NCBI RefSeq assembly: GCF_905220365.1
Contig: NC_061146.1
Span: 9,489,538-9,553,537, forward strand
Direction: 5' to 3'
DNA length: 64,000 nt
From: Vanessa cardui
Lineage: Eukaryota; Arthropoda; Insecta; Lepidoptera; Nymphalidae
Under the pieces are notes generated by a model. The model was not told the DNA's origin. It searched no databases and worked only from the letters and a program-made list of their open reading frames with translations. Shown here piece after piece: positions 1 through 11,505 of this stretch. A program made the position numbers and the translations under genes. Positions within the stretch are counted from its first letter, which is position 1; every line of letters begins with the position of its first letter.

Positions 1-37
1 ATACATATCCCTTTGATATGTATTTTACAATGGACAT

Positions 38-342
38 AGCTGAGATGGCCCAGTGGTTAGAACGCGTGAATCTTAACCGATGATTCCGGATTGAAACCCA
101 GACAAGCACCACTATTTACGAGTATATGTGCTTAATTTGTGTTTATAATTCATCTCGTGCTCAGCGGTGAACGACAACATGAGAAAACCTGCATGTGTCT
201 AATTTTATCGAAATTCTGCCACATGTGCATTCCACCAAACCGCATTGGAACAGCGTGGTGGAATATGTTATCCCTCTACTTAATGAAAGAGGAGGCCTTA
301 TCTCAGCAGTGGGAAATGTACAGGCTGTTACTTTACTTTTAC
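38..342 (+). mobile_element. SINE A copy (tRNA-derived)
   Basis: The family has a tRNA-like head with an A box (TGGCCCAGTGGTTAG) and a B box (GGGTTCAAACCC), then a unique body of about 210 bases ending near CAGCAGTGGGAA and TTTACAGGCTGTT. It has no protein and would rely on a LINE enzyme for retroposition. This copy has a damaged B box (GGATTGAAACCC) and a tail of TTACTTT type. Confidence 0.9.
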
Positions 343-594
343 TAAACCAAACAGATGCCATTCATTCTCACATATAAGGTACGTAATGTGTCCAGTACGT
401 CAGGAGTTAAAAGCGAACAGTTCTTAATAGTAATACACATTCATCTGCGTTTGTATTAACGTGAAACAAACGGTTATGACCGCCGCAAACAGTCCACCAA
501 TATCTCGAGTATAATCGAAATTAATCGCTTTTCGATTCATAAACAAGCCTCCAAGTCTACAAGCCCTTGTACGGAGCCGTCAAAACTTTATTGC

Positions 595-1099
595 CTACAA
601 GCTGTGCCCACGACATTGTACGCGTTTGAATTTAACAAAAAATAATTGTAGCCTTAGTTCCTTATTACATCATTTATCTACCAGTGAAACGACACAGGAC
701 GACCTCCGTGGTCGAGTGGTGTGTACACCGGTTTTCATAGGTACGCCACTCCGAGATCCCGGGTTCGATTCCCGGTCGATTCGATGTAGATTACCATTAG
801 TTTTCGATGTTGTCTTGGGTCTGGGTGTTTGTGGTACCGTCGTTACTTCTGATTTCCATAACACAAGTGCTTTAGCTACTTACATTGGGATCAGAGTAAT
901 GTCTGTGAGGTTGTCGAAGAAAAAAAGTCCCGTCAAAATCGGTCCAGCCGTTCCTGTGATTAGCCGGAACAAACAGACAGACAAAAATTGTAAAAAAAAA
1001 AATGTTATTTTGGTATATGTACCGTGTATTCATATGCATTGAATAAAAAGGATTATTTCAACATTACAAACAGACATTCCAATTTTATTATATGTATAG
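595..1099 (-). mobile_element. Helitron-like element C, split by SINE B
   Basis: In reverse complement it starts near CTATACATATAATAAAATTGG, has (TGTC)-rich and CTGGACCGATTTTGACGGGA motifs, and ends in a degraded GCACAGCTTG, where better copies end CACAGCTAG next to T. No protein is encoded. SINE B at 699-919 is inserted between the halves; removing it restores the order seen in uninterrupted copies. Confidence 0.75.
699..919 (+). mobile_element. SINE B copy (tRNA-derived), nested in Helitron C
   Basis: The family has a tRNA-like head with A box TGGTCGAGTGGTGTG and B box GGGTTCGATTCCC, a body with GTCTTGGGTCTGGGTGTTTG and TACATTGGGATCAGAG, and normally a tail of ATTT repeats after GATGTTGTC. 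Here the tail is A-rich (GAAGAAAAAAA). Confidence 0.9.
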
Positions 1100-1439
1100 T
1101 TTAAGCTTGTGTAGTGGAACGTTTGGGTCAAATCAACATAATTATTAATGGTAAACAGTTTGAAATCAACTTGGATTTCTTGCATCCCATTTCAATTTAT
1201 ATCGAATGAAAACGATCTATTCGATACAAGCGTATAATATTCCTTTAACGCACAAACGGTGTATCTATGTTAGTTCAATTAAAAAGTTAAATTATATAAA
1301 TTTTTAGCAGCAATAACACAAAAGAATATCAAAAAGCAATACAGCTTACTTGAATACTAAAATAAATTTAAGTAAAATCAAAATAGCGTTACTAAGCTGT
1401 GTCATAATGGTTGATCATTACTTTAAAATTATATATAAA
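1100..1439. other. AT-rich spacer, no gene seen
   Basis: Present in both duplication copies. No coding frame, tRNA or recognisable repeat was found. Confidence 0.6.
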
Positions 1440-1660
1440 TCTATAGATATAATAAAATTGGAGTGTCTGCATATACCAAAATATTTTTTTTACATTTTTT
1501 GTCTGTCTGTCTGTATGTTTGTTTCGTCTAATATCTGGAACGGCTTGACCGATTTTGACGGGACTTTCACTGGCAGAAAATTAATATAATAAGGAGTAAC
1601 TTAGGCTACAGTATTTTTTTTATAAAATTCAAACGCGTACAAGTTTGCGGGCACAGCTAG
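1440..1660 (+). mobile_element. Helitron-like element C
   Basis: Starts TCTATAGATATAATAAAATT and ends GCGGGCACAGCTAG, followed by T. The TC start, CTAG end and A/T insertion site fit non-autonomous Helitrons. It lacks about 45 internal bases present in the copy at 12564-12830. Confidence 0.75.
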
Positions 1661-1718
1661 TTAATAATAAAAACACGCTGCAATGTCTAAATACTATCTG
1701 TAAGTACTAGCGCGCTCT

Positions 1719-1886
1719 GGTAAATTTTGTCACGGTGACTTTTTCGTCACTCTTGTCAAATCCGTGAATATGTACAGATACAGACACAAATGTAACCCAA
1801 TTGTCACGTCGTAAAGTGCGCGCACCTCCATACATATTCACGGGCTCGACAATAGTGACGAAACAGTCACCATGACAAAAGTTACC
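1719..1886. mobile_element. Short hairpin MITE with long terminal inverted repeats
   Basis: The ends GGTAAATTTTGTCACGGTGA and its complement (TCACCATGACAAAAGTTACC) form imperfect inverted arms of about 50 bases that continue inward to CCGTGAATATGTA / TACATATTCACGG. The centre is about 65 bases. No coding capacity. The superfamily is not clear to me. Confidence 0.7.
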
Positions 1887-1991
1887 AGGTGTCCTCGCGA
1901 ATCCGACACTCCGTTGTCACGTCGAGTGACACCAACGACTTAACATCACAGAAGCTGCCTAATACAAAACTAATAAGTTATAGTACAATAC

Positions 1992-2215
1992 GACGACCTC
2001 CGTGGTCGAGTGGTGTGTACACCGGTTTTCATGGGTACGCCACTTCGAAGTCCCGGAGTTGATATAGATTCACATTAGTTTTCTATGTTGTCTTGGGTCT
2101 GGGTGTTTGTGGTACCGTCGTTAATTCTGATTTTCCATAACACAAGTGCTTTAACTACTTACATTGGGATCTGAGTAATGTATGTGATGTTGTCTAATAT
2201 TTATTTATTATTTAT
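1992..2215 (+). mobile_element. SINE B copy
   Basis: Good A box; the B box is lost (CCCGGAGTTGATATAG). The tail is ATTTATTTATTATTT. Confidence 0.88.
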
Positions 2216-2734
2216 ATTATTATTTATAATAACTTTTTTGTTTTTTTGATAAATTCAAACACGCTAAAAGCCGCGGGTACATCTAGTTTTTCAATAAATA
2301 TACGATAGAGAGGCCATGAGATAATTGTCGTTACGTTGATTCGTAGGAGATAACCAGCTACCCTCGACCCGTCTGTGTTTCTGTTCTCATTTTCCACCAC
2401 GTTAGAAATTTAGCGCTTACAACGATTACTTGTTAAACATTACAATATCGCTGTAAATTCTAAAGCGATTAGCTGTGATTGATGGTCCATTGTCGTTTTA
2501 TTCGCTGTCATTAACGACCATCAGATTTTGGACAAGCATTGTTTGTTATGGATTAAAATAGGTTATCCATCAATATTTAACGGTACATGATCTCGATAAG
2601 AAAAATGTGAAATATAAATAAATATTGCATGTACTTATAGACGCCAGAGTTTTTCTTTCCGGCGTAATTAATTTTTTTTAATTGCAAAGTAATTATTATT
2701 AATATAAATCGATATTTTTTTATATGATAACTTG
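2216..2734. other. Spacer with a Helitron-type end
   Basis: Bases 2250-2286 (AACACGCTAAAAGCCGCGGG then TACATCTAG next to T) look like another Helitron 3' end. The rest has no coding frame or repeat I recognise. Confidence 0.5.
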
Positions 2735-2972
2735 AGAGCCGAGATGTCCCAGTGGTTAGAACACCTACATAACTGATGATTGCGGGTTCAAACCCAGGCA
2801 TGCACCACAGAATTTTCATGTGTTTAATTTGTATTTATAATCCATCTAGAGCTCAGTGAGGAAACCTGGATCTCCACCAACTCGCATCGAAGCAGCGTGG
2901 TGAAATATGGTCCTAACCTCTTCAAAGGCAGAGAAGGCCTTCGCCCAGCAGTGGGAAATTTATAGGCTATAT
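2735..2972 (+). mobile_element. SINE A copy, shortened body
   Basis: Head GAGATGTCCCAGTGGTTAGA and a good B box. About 60 body bases between the CTCAGTGAGG and CTCCACCAAC motifs are missing. Confidence 0.88.
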
Positions 2973-3081
2973 ATTTTCACATTACATATTTTGTTAAAAA
3001 AATGTTAAAATTGTTATTTATTATCTTTTCTTCTATAACACAAATTAAAATATATACTTGTCACTTACTTGATGATTTAGG

Positions 3082-3327
3082 TAAATAAATAAATAAATAA
3101 ATTATAAATATGAGACAACATCACATACTCTGATCCCAATGTAAGTAGCTGAAGCACTTGTGTTATGGAAATCAGAAGTAACGACGGTACCACAAACACC
3201 CAGACCCAAGACAACATAGAAAACTATTGGTAATCTACATCGACTCGGCCGGGAATCGAACCCGGGACTTCAGAGTAGCGTACCCATGAAAACCGGTGTA
3301 CACACCACTCGACCAAGGAGGTCGTTT
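3082..3327 (-). mobile_element. SINE B copy
   Basis: Near full length with TAAA-type tail complement at its left end (3082-3100) and an intact B box (GGGAATCGAACCCGGG in reverse). Confidence 0.9.
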
Positions 3328-4212
3328 AGGTGGCAACACACTCACAATTCACATCTTTTAACTTATCATTTAATTCAACCCACAACAAAACAAAAAAACT
3401 TTTATATTATTTCACGTCACGCCAATAGAAGTAAAACTTCTAAATTAACTTTATTAGTAAAAATTTGTATAGGAAATTCTTTGCAGAATCGAACTAGCCT
3501 TTTTATAATCCCAATAAACATTTTAATTATAATATGTATAATTGTCGTATCGTCGTAATCGTACTATATTTTTTTGACCAAAAACGAAAACAAGTAACCA
3601 ATATAAAATGATATCCGGCTCTGAGGACCATTTTGGAAACATTGGTAAATTTAAAAGAAAATTATATTGCTTTACTAATTTATTGAGATGTGTAACCGGT
3701 TGACGCTACAGGTGAACAGAGAGCATTGTAGATCATCTCTTTTCGTTTCTTAATTAACTCCAACTTTTTTAAAACACGAAAATTCCATAAAAATCTTAAG
3801 GCATGGTGTACCTATATTTATACAGAACCCAAGGAAAAGTTACGAAGAATTTGCTGTACAAACTGACCGGGAACAAATCGGTACAGTTCTGGTTTAAAAT
3901 TTCTTAAGGGACCCGAAACTCGAAACTGGAAACAGCCCTTAAATTACTTCGCATGAACGCGCAAAGTGACTTCGAAAGTAATCATGGGATGTTATTAAAT
4001 ATTCTATTTTATTAAGAGCATTAGTATTCAGAATTCGTTTATTACAATAGAACCTTAGATTGAGATTAAAAATTTTGTGATACATGACCATGTCTCAATA
4101 AAGCAACCCACCTCTTATGCTCCCGAGGAAGAGGGAGGGGGGGTATAATGGCTATCTCTCATTCAACTTCACTTCAACACGTGAATTGAAGTGTAATTTT
4201 GATGATTGTCAG
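3328..4212. other. Spacer, no gene seen; LTR insertion site in copy 2
   Basis: The segment is shared by both duplication copies. The uninterrupted site at about 3645 (ACATTGGTAAATTTAAAAG) is where the LTR element inserted in copy 2. It also has a G-rich run at 4131-4143. No coding frame found. Confidence 0.55.
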
Positions 4213-4461
4213 AGTCGAGATGGCCCAGTGGTTAGAACGCGTGCATCTTAACCGATGATTGCGGGTTCAAACCCAGGCAAGCACCGCTGATTCATGTGCT
4301 TAATTTGTCTTTATAATTCATCTCGTGCTCAGCGGTGAAGGAAAACATCGTGAGGAAACTTGCATGTGACAAATTTCATAGAAATTCTGCCACATGTTTA
4401 TTCCACCAACCCGCATTGGAACAGCGTGGTGGAATATGTTCCAAACCTTCTCCTCAAAGGG
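4213..4461 (+). mobile_element. SINE A copy, 3' truncated
   Basis: Head and body intact up to CTCCTCAAAGGG, then a switch to unrelated sequence. The CAGCAGTGGGAA tail is missing. Confidence 0.88.
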
Positions 4462-4527
4462 ATATAACTATTTTCTAATTCCATTTTTAGATTGGGGGTT
4501 TCAAACAACCCAAAGCCAAAAATTACT

Positions 4528-4750
4528 GCATGTTAACTTCCAGGCAGGATACATTACATACATATATAATTGTATTTAACTAATATGATTGTATTTTTTA
4601 AATGTTGAAAAAGAGTAACTATAGAGTTTCTTGCTGGTTTTTCTCGGTAGAATCTACTTTCCGAACCGGTGGTAGCTTCACTTAATTGTTAAATGACGAT
4701 TCAAAAGTGCTTGTAAAAGACCACTTGAATAAAGTTTATTTTGATTAAGA
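4528..4750 (+). mobile_element. LINE 3' end, family D
   Basis: Family D has a terminal block with GAGTAACTACTGAGTTTCTT, CCGAACCGGTGGTAGCTTCA and ends TGAATAAAGTATATTTTGAT. Longer copies (41768, 9958) extend into a decayed frame like the C-terminus of CR1/Jockey-type ORF2 (K-A-Y-Y-S-x-Q-D-Y pattern). This copy is only the 3' non-coding end. Confidence 0.75.
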
Positions 4751-4950
4751 ATGTATTGCTTATAATCGCTTCGTAAACAAACCATTATTTCTCATAAAAT
4801 GTTAAGGATAAAAAATTGTTATTGTTTGTTACGTATACGCGAGTCTTTTTTGTAGACGTTTTAAGGTCTACAATACTAAATCATATTTAATACATTATTT
4901 TGACCTATCTCGTAGGGAAGCCAGCGTTTTCAATGTAAGCGATAAAAAAA

Positions 4951-5190
4951 ATTAAATAAATATTGGACCGCATCACATTAATTACTCTAAGCCCAATGTA
5001 CCTAAATAGCTAAAGCACTTGTATTACGGAAAACCGAAAGTAACGACGGTACCACAAACACCCAGACCCAAGACAACATAAAAAACTAATGATCTTTTTC
5101 TATGTCGACTCGGCCGGGAATCGTACCCCGGACCTCGGAAAGCCGTGCCCATGAAAATCGATGTACACACTACTCGACCACGGAGGTCGT
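4951..5190 (-). mobile_element. SINE B copy
   Basis: Complete from tail complement (TAAATAAATATTGGAC) to head (CCACGGAGGTCGTC). Several changes lie in and near the B box. Confidence 0.88.
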
Positions 5191-5393
5191 CAAAAAATGT
5201 GTTTATTTACATGAAATTGGAAACCTCTAAGATTATCATTGTTTCTCTGCTATATTATGCATGCATTATTTACAAAAACTCCTTGAATCACTCTATCTAT
5301 TCAAAAAAACCGCATCAAAATCCGTTGCGTAGTTTTAAGGTAATACAGGAATAGACATATATACATCGGGAAGTGACTTTTATACTAGGTAGT
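5191..5393 (-). mobile_element. Helitron-like element E
   Basis: In reverse complement it contains ACTACGCAACGGATTTTGAT and AATAGATAGAGTGATTCAAG, which define family E; the best copy (49755-49966) starts TCACTACATAGTATAAAAC and ends CTAG before T. It abuts SINE B directly. Confidence 0.65.
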
Positions 5394-6171
5394 AATTAAA
5401 CGATGCTGAGTAAGGTGCCTAAGAAGTAACCAAGACAGACCTTAGGCTATATATTATTTAATATATATTATTCTAAGTTATAAAAAAAAAAATATTTTTA
5501 TATAGTTATAAATTTATTTCAGAAAGGACGATTGAACTTGGTACCCATTTAGATCTCACTTCTTTTGTCGTTGAAGTCAACAACCAAGGCCTATATCATA
5601 ATATTGAACTTGGCTCTCATTTTACATTTATGTTAATGATTTGATTAGTTATTTCAATTTATATTTGATTATAACATTTTTTTAGATCCTTGATAGCTAT
5701 TAAATCAAATTTAGTTAAATATTATTGAACTTGATTCCGTGAACTAATAACCGTATCATAGTAAAATTAATTACCGTTTTTCTAATTAATAATATTAAAA
5801 TTGACATATAAAATATATGTACCGTGTATACATTCATATAAAATATATGTACATTTAGTAAAAAGCAGTTATTTTAATATTACATTAAAAGGACATACCA
5901 ATTTTATTTAATGTATACATTTCCAAAAGTATTTACATATCGTCTTCGCAATCATTGGGCCACGAGGATGCAAGTAGCAATCTATATACATATATAATAA
6001 AAGCGAAGGCAACGTTAAAATCAAGATTTCTTAATTTTGGCTCCAAATGTAAATTATATATATGTGTGTCATGCGTTTTACAATGAAATAAAATCATAAT
6101 AAAATCTGTCGTAGGTTTCGAAATTCCTAAAAAACCTTTTGTATAATCGCTAAATTTCGCAGGAGACATTG
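5394..6171. other. Spacer with Helitron C remnant
   Basis: Bases 5812-5925 are a degraded Helitron C piece in minus orientation (ATGTACCGTGTATACATTCA, then ACCAATTTTATTTAATGTAT). The rest is AT-rich with no coding frame. Confidence 0.5.
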
Positions 6172-6445
6172 AGAATACGACACAACTTAAATGTAGCGTC
6201 GGCAAAATTCGTAAAACCGATCACATCCGAATTAAGTACGCTATCCCAAATCAATATTTATTTCTTATGTGAATGTGATCTTTACACAAACGTAATTACT
6301 TGTAATATCATTTGACCTAATATATTCGACACGTCGAATAGCGTCGAATAAAGCGATAGGGAGCTATTTCTAGTGGTTGTGTAAATCGTCAGTGATCGGT
6401 TTTATTGAATTTGTCGATGCTACATTTAAGTTGTGTCGTACTATA
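6172..6445. mobile_element. MITE with terminal inverted repeats (family 1)
   Basis: Ends ATACGACACAACTTAAATGT and its complement (ATTTAAGTTGTGTCGTACTA) form inverted repeats of about 35 bases. The interior is shared with copies at 21681, 24171 and 63360; this copy is inverted relative to the one at 24171. No coding capacity; flanking TA would fit a Tc1/mariner-type origin. Confidence 0.75.
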
Positions 6446-6714
6446 CTAGCTTTGATTGAACGGTTCAACTTTGCAGCACTAATGACAAAGCGCCCCAATC
6501 AGTGGCCGTTTGAATTTTGTACAGAGACGCTAATTTGTTGAAATTGTCAAAAAGTCGTCGAAGCGTTATCACCAAAATCCATTTGAAAATACAATTAAAC
6601 CAAATTTCGTCTGAATTCGAAAGAAATTTAAATCATTGACGAAATTATATGCAATTATCATAATCGTTTTGGTAAATTGTATAAAACATTTATACATTTG
6701 TATTTAAGAATTAT

Positions 6715-6860
6715 GAGTCGAGATGGCGCAGTGGTTAGAACGCGTGCATCTTGACCGATGATTGAGTGTTCAAACCCAGGAAAGCACCGGTGAATATTCG
6801 TGTCCTTAATTTGTGTTTAAAATTCATCTCGTGCTTGGCGTTGAAGGAAAACATCGTGTG
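6715..6860 (+). mobile_element. SINE A copy cut at the duplication boundary
   Basis: The head and half the body match the full copy at 22243-22512. After ATCGTGTG the sequence changes to unrelated DNA, which marks the right edge of the duplication. Confidence 0.88.
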
Positions 6861-6924
6861 CTTGCAAGCTTAACTAGTTGAGACTGGTCTTCTCAACAAT
6901 AAATAATACTGACAAGATTATTAA

Positions 6925-6965
6925 GTATGTGATGTTGTCCAAAAGTTATTTATTTATTTATTTAG
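6925..6965 (+). repeat. SINE B tail fragment
   Basis: AAGTATGTGATGTTGTCC followed by ATTT repeats matches only the 3' end of SINE B. Confidence 0.6.
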
Positions 6966-7783
6966 AATCTGTGGCAACACTTACTTTTATTTGAACAACA
7001 AGTTCGAAATACAAAATAAATTCACAACTCGATTTAAATCGGTTGAGCGAAAAATATAGAAATTGGTGGACAAGTTGAATAAAACGAAATCCTATTTTGG
7101 TTTCATCGCGAGTTAATACAGCACAGATAGTACGAAGCGAAACTCGAATTTGATCTTAAACTTGTTTGTGGGCGCATTCGACTGCGGTATTGAATACACA
7201 TTTCGTTTACAGATCGTTGCGTTTGACGTTTTAGTCTGTGGTAATCATTTTAAAAATATAACGTTCGAAAATCAAAAATTACACGAATCATAATTTCGAT
7301 TTTTTTTAGTGCTTAATGTATTAATATCTTGTAACGGCCTAAATTTAAAAAAAAAATGAGCGCGCGATCGCCTGTCACCGAGGTTTGAGTTTTAATTTTT
7401 GGCGCGAATTTATTGTGCTTCGGACATACTACTGAGTCACAGAAAATATGCCAATTTTGTTGATTTTTTTTATTAATTATTATTTATTATAAGTATTGTA
7501 ATGTTCCCGTGTAATGTCGATTAACCAATTACATTAAATAGATATATTATATTTCAATATCAGCTCGCTGTACACCCGCGCTTGCAATGTGTCACTCGAG
7601 ATGATAGATGCATAATTACACAGATAATATATATTTATACAAAAAAATTAATCTAATATTCATTAACATGTTACTCGTATTATAAGATCGGTGTACACTA
7701 TAAGTGTTATTGTTTATTTTTGAAACATTTTATATAAATATTGACGGACATTATTTACTTAATTTTAGTTGTATACACAAGAT
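6966..7783. other. Spacer, nothing recognised
   Basis: AT-rich with a short GC-richer patch at 7357-7440. No coding frame, RNA gene or known repeat seen. Confidence 0.5.
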
Positions 7784-8048
7784 AACAACAGCATGTAAAT
7801 TCCCACTACTGGGCTAAAGGCCTCCTCTCCCTTTGAGGAGAAGTTTTGGTACATATTCCACGACGCTGTTCCAATGCTGGTTGGTGGTGTTCCAATGCAT
7901 ACACGTGTGGCAAAATTTATATGAAATTTGTCACATGCAGGTTTCCTCACGATGAATTATAAAGACAAATTAAGCGCATGAAACAGCGGTGCTTGCCCGC
8001 AATCATCGGTTAAGATGCACGTGTTCTAACCACTGGACCATCTCGACT
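7784..8048 (-). mobile_element. SINE A copy
   Basis: Runs from AACAACAGC at the left (TTG-type tail) to ACCATCTCGACTC at the right (head). The middle has a small deletion around the CTCACGATG motif. Confidence 0.9.
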
Positions 8049-8410
8049 CATACATACACAAGACATTACAGAATTAATCAAGAACGCAAGTGACAGTTCA
8101 ATTTTTACCACCGTGACAGCCCGTCATGGCTGCAGTTTCTTTTGCTTCGTGTGACAGCTGACGTCACTTCCTTGACATGTCACTCAGTTTTCGTTCAACA
8201 ATAATATATGAATTAGCTGTGATGCTGAACCAATTTTCACGTTACACAGCCAAGCACAAGACTGGAAAATATATATATGCTATATATCCTAGAATATGTC
8301 AGTCTTAAATATTATATTTATTAAACACGGCGGAATCCTTTTTTTTAATTAAAATTTTCTTTTTCTATAATTCTGTATGTAGTGGCCCACTATAGTATTT
8401 TATATAAGGC
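8049..8410. other. Spacer, nothing recognised
   Basis: No coding frame or repeat identified. Confidence 0.45.
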
Positions 8411-8630
8411 TTTTATTTTTTATGGCATATATTGACGGACGAGCATATAGGCCACCTGATTACAAGTGGTCACCACAGCCCTTAGACAATGATGCTGTAA
8501 GAAATTTTAACCATTCCTTACGTCGCCAATGCGCCACCAACCTTGGGAACAAAGATGTTATGTCCCTTGTGCCTGTAGTTACACTGGCTCACTCATCCTT
8601 CAAAACGGAACACAACAATACTGAGTTCAA
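8411..8630 (+). mobile_element. Short retroelement M
   Basis: The family has GGCCACCTGATGGTAAGTGG near its start, GTGCCTGTAGTTACACTGGC and CAATACTGAGTACTGTTGTT in the body, and ends near CTTGCACAAAGCCCTACCAC. It is non-coding. This copy stops after CAATACTGAGTTC. Confidence 0.8.
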
Positions 8631-8935
8631 TTAGTTCAATTAGAGTTAGTAAATTGAATTAGTCTAACGTATTAATAGCATTGTTAGGAAAAGGTGATTT
8701 TCATTTACTTTACAGTCGAACTAAATACTGGAAACAAACGGAGTCTCAGTCCGAAGTCTTAGTCTAGAGACGTTAGTGTTGAGCATACACTCCTAAAGCA
8801 CTTTACGGGTTTGTAATTACTTAGTTGTGCATTTATAGTGTTGCTAGATTAAAAAAAATTACCCCGAAAATGGGCAAAACTTTCGACATACTTTACTATT
8901 AAATTAATATTTTTAGCTAGCTGTTTGTAGAAAAA

Positions 8936-9006
8936 ATTCAAAATCAAAATATACTTAACTCAAATAGGCTTTTTTTTTAACAACTATATTAAGTGAAGCT
9001 ACTAAA
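8936..9006 (-). mobile_element. LINE D 3' end fragment
   Basis: ATCAAAATATACTTAACTCA and TTAAGTGAAGCTAC are the reverse of the family D terminus. Confidence 0.65.
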
Positions 9007-9302
9007 TTAAATATATTTTTAGCAACACGAAGCGAGGAAACATACAAAAGAACTTTAAAAACCAATACTAACTAAATAACTTCTATAATAGAATAACTTA
9101 AAGTAATATAAAAATGGCTTACCTGAATTTTCCATTTCATGTTTACTTTTAATCCTTCATTTAAAGTTTACATAAAGGATGATAAAACCGACATGTCAAT
9201 AGAGTACTTAGCTAAAAATATTCTTTAATTATAAGCATTTATTTTTGCGTCAAAAAAAACTGTGTCAAATTTGTAATAACAATATGCCAAAGTTCTACAA
9301 TC

Positions 9303-9420
9303 CTATTTTATTTATTTATTTATTTACTTAGAACAACCAACAGTAAATACAATAACACATTGAATACGTACAATTTAACAACTTGAATCAAGGAAAATGT
9401 TCTACTTATTACAGGTAGTC
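9303..9420. repeat. Repeat G (TTTA-tailed)
   Basis: A TTTA-repeat start, then ACAGTAAATACAATAACACA and ACAGGTAGTCTCGGCATGCA. The same order recurs at 30240-30370. Probably the end of a retroelement of unknown type. Confidence 0.45.
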
Positions 9421-9957
9421 TCGGCATGCACTTATAACATTAAAATACACATATTTTATAAAATATTTTTAAGTGAAAACAAATACATATAACAATTCCA
9501 CTAAACTATTATATAATCAAGAAATAATATTAATTAATAATTAGAAAATAAATATTAAATCATTAACCATCTAAACAAAAATTAACATTAATATTTATAT
9601 TTCTCTAGATTACAACATTTCATTGAATTAATTTATGTTAGGAGTAACAATAACAATACACTTATTATAACTGGGCTATTTATAATTTATGTTTATTATT
9701 TTATAAAGAGTATAGAACTTTAATTTTCATCCTAAAGGCTGTAGGGGTAAAATGTGGTGAAAGTTGATAACACTCACGTTGAAATGAAATGTTTTAAACA
9801 TACATTTGCGGTAACGTTTGTATCTGATAAGCGTGAGAGCCCGCACGTCTGGAACCAGCATTATTTACTTATTTATAAGGTAACGACCGGTTAATACAGA
9901 CACGTGATAAGCACGTGCTTACTCCATTTAAAATGGAATTTTCTGGAATCGATATAA
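9421..9957. other. AT-rich spacer, nothing recognised
   Basis: No coding frame or known repeat. Confidence 0.45.
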
Positions 9958-10240
9958 TATTTAACAGCACTATTAAGTGAAGCTGCCATCGTATCGGAAA
10001 ATAGATTCTCGGCAAAAAACTCAGTAGTTACTCTTTTTCAACATTTAAAAACACAGACATTTTAGTTAAATAAAATGATGTATGCATGTAATATATCCTG
10101 TCTGGAAGTTAACAAGTATTAATTTCACATTTTATTATCGTCTCTATAATATTGTATTGAAAAACGTGCCTTCTTTAGCAATGTATCTTTTACAAATGAT
10201 TTGAATTTATGAAACGGCAAAGTTAAAAAAATCCGCTTAC
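9958..10240 (-). mobile_element. LINE D 3' end with ORF2 C-terminus remnant
   Basis: The 3' non-coding block lies at 9958-10090. At 10130-10240 the minus strand reads a short frame T-L-P-F-H-K-F-K-S-F-V-K, then K-A-R-F-S-I-Q-Y-Y, resembling the C-terminus of CR1/Jockey-type reverse transcriptases. It is 5' truncated and non-functional. Confidence 0.65.
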
Positions 10241-10348
10241 CACACTCGATTAAACAGTAATATCACTACAATGGCCTTCTTCATCGCGGATCGGTGACGC
10301 TACGGGATATCCTTTCGTGGCGCGATGGAGCTTTCATCGGGAGATATA

Positions 10349-10632
10349 TTTTTTTTATGGTATAGGTTGGCGCACGAGCATATGGGCCACCTGATGGTAA
10401 GTGATCTCCATCACCCATAGACAATGACGCTGTAAGAAATATTAATTATTCCTTACATCGTCAATGTGCCAACAACCGAACTAAGATGCTATGTCCCTTG
10501 TGCCTATAGTTACACTGGCTCACTCACCCTTCAGACCGAAACACAACAATACTGAGTACTGTTATTTGGTGGTAGAATAACTGATGAGTGGGTGGTACCA
10601 TGTTGCCATCCACCTCAGATCCTCTTAGTTAG
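10349..10632 (+). mobile_element. Short retroelement M
   Basis: Near complete from TTTTTTATGGTATAGGTTGG to the region of GAGTGGGTGGTACCATG. Confidence 0.8.
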
Positions 10633-10827
10633 GACACGCATCAGCAACCCCATTTTATATGCCCTTTTTTTAAATCCAAGCATTGGAAGCTAGACCACCT
10701 TTACATGACACCTTCGACGGCTCCATCTAGGCCGTCGTGAGAGTTAGAAGGTTTCATAATATACAAAATCATACAAAAAGACATACCTTGTCCACTCTAT
10801 GTCTATAAACTAAGATATATCAACTAT

Positions 10828-11099
10828 AAATAAATAAATAAAATAATAAATATTGGACAACATCACATACATTACTCTGATCCCAATGTAAGTAGCTTAC
10901 TGTATATGTATACCATAGACGTAGCTATAGCACTTGTGTTATGAAAATTCTGAAGTAACATTAGTACCACAAACATCCAGACCCAAGACAACATAGAAAA
11001 CTAATGAACTCTTCTACTCGGCCGGGAATCGAACCCGGGAACTCAGAGTGGTGTACCTATGAAAACCGGTGTACACACTACTCGACTGTTGATATCGTC
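10828..11099 (-). mobile_element. SINE B copy with internal insertion
   Basis: The body is interrupted after AAGTAGCT by about 25 extra bases (TACTGTATATGTATACCATA region). The B box is intact. Confidence 0.87.
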
Positions 11100-11141
11100 A
11101 AACTCCATTAAACTCAAATCAACTCCATCAAAAAGCGGTTA

Positions 11142-11196
11142 CTATGTCCATTGTAAAATACATATCCCTTTGATATGTATTTTACAATGGACATAG
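11142..11196. repeat. Perfect 25-bp inverted repeat
   Basis: Arms 11142-11166 and 11172-11196 are perfectly complementary around a 5-base loop (CCTTT). The right arm ends at the head of the SINE A. The window starts inside the equivalent hairpin of copy 1 (bases 1-39 hold the loop and right arm). Confidence 0.9.
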
Positions 11197-11505
11197 CTGA
11201 GATGGCCCAGTGGTTAGAACGCGTGAATCTTAACCGATGATTGCGGATTGAAACCCAGACAAGCACCACTATTTACGAGTATATGTGCTTAATTCGTGTT
11301 TATAATTCATCTCGTGCTCAGCGGTGAACGACAACATGAGAAAACCTGCCTGTGTCTAATTTTATCGAAATTCTGCCACATGTGCATTCCACCAAACCGC
11401 ATTGGAACAGCGTGGTGGAATATGTTCCAAACCCTCTCCTTAATGGAAGAGAGGCCTTATCTCAGCAGTGGGAAATGTAAAGGCTGTTACTTTACTTTTA
11501 CTTTA
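11195..11505 (+). mobile_element. SINE A copy
   Basis: Counterpart of 38-342, with the TTACTTT-type tail. Confidence 0.9.

Larger units (their letters stand above)
1..6860 (+). repeat. Large direct duplication, copy 1
   Basis: Bases 1-6860 match 11158-22388 in the same order and orientation once the LTR element in copy 2 is removed. Both carry SINE A, a Helitron with a nested SINE B, a second Helitron, a TIR element, further SINEs and a 284-bp-class MITE. The match stops inside a SINE A at 6860 (22388 in copy 2), after the motif ATCGTGTG. The left end lies outside the window. Differences seen by eye are scattered substitutions and small indels, plus a gap of about 45 bases in the Helitron at 1440. 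Confidence 0.93.

Noticed and set aside
139..377. Several short open frames over SINE A and SINE B copies
   Set aside because: They repeat at each copy and simply reflect the repeat sequence.
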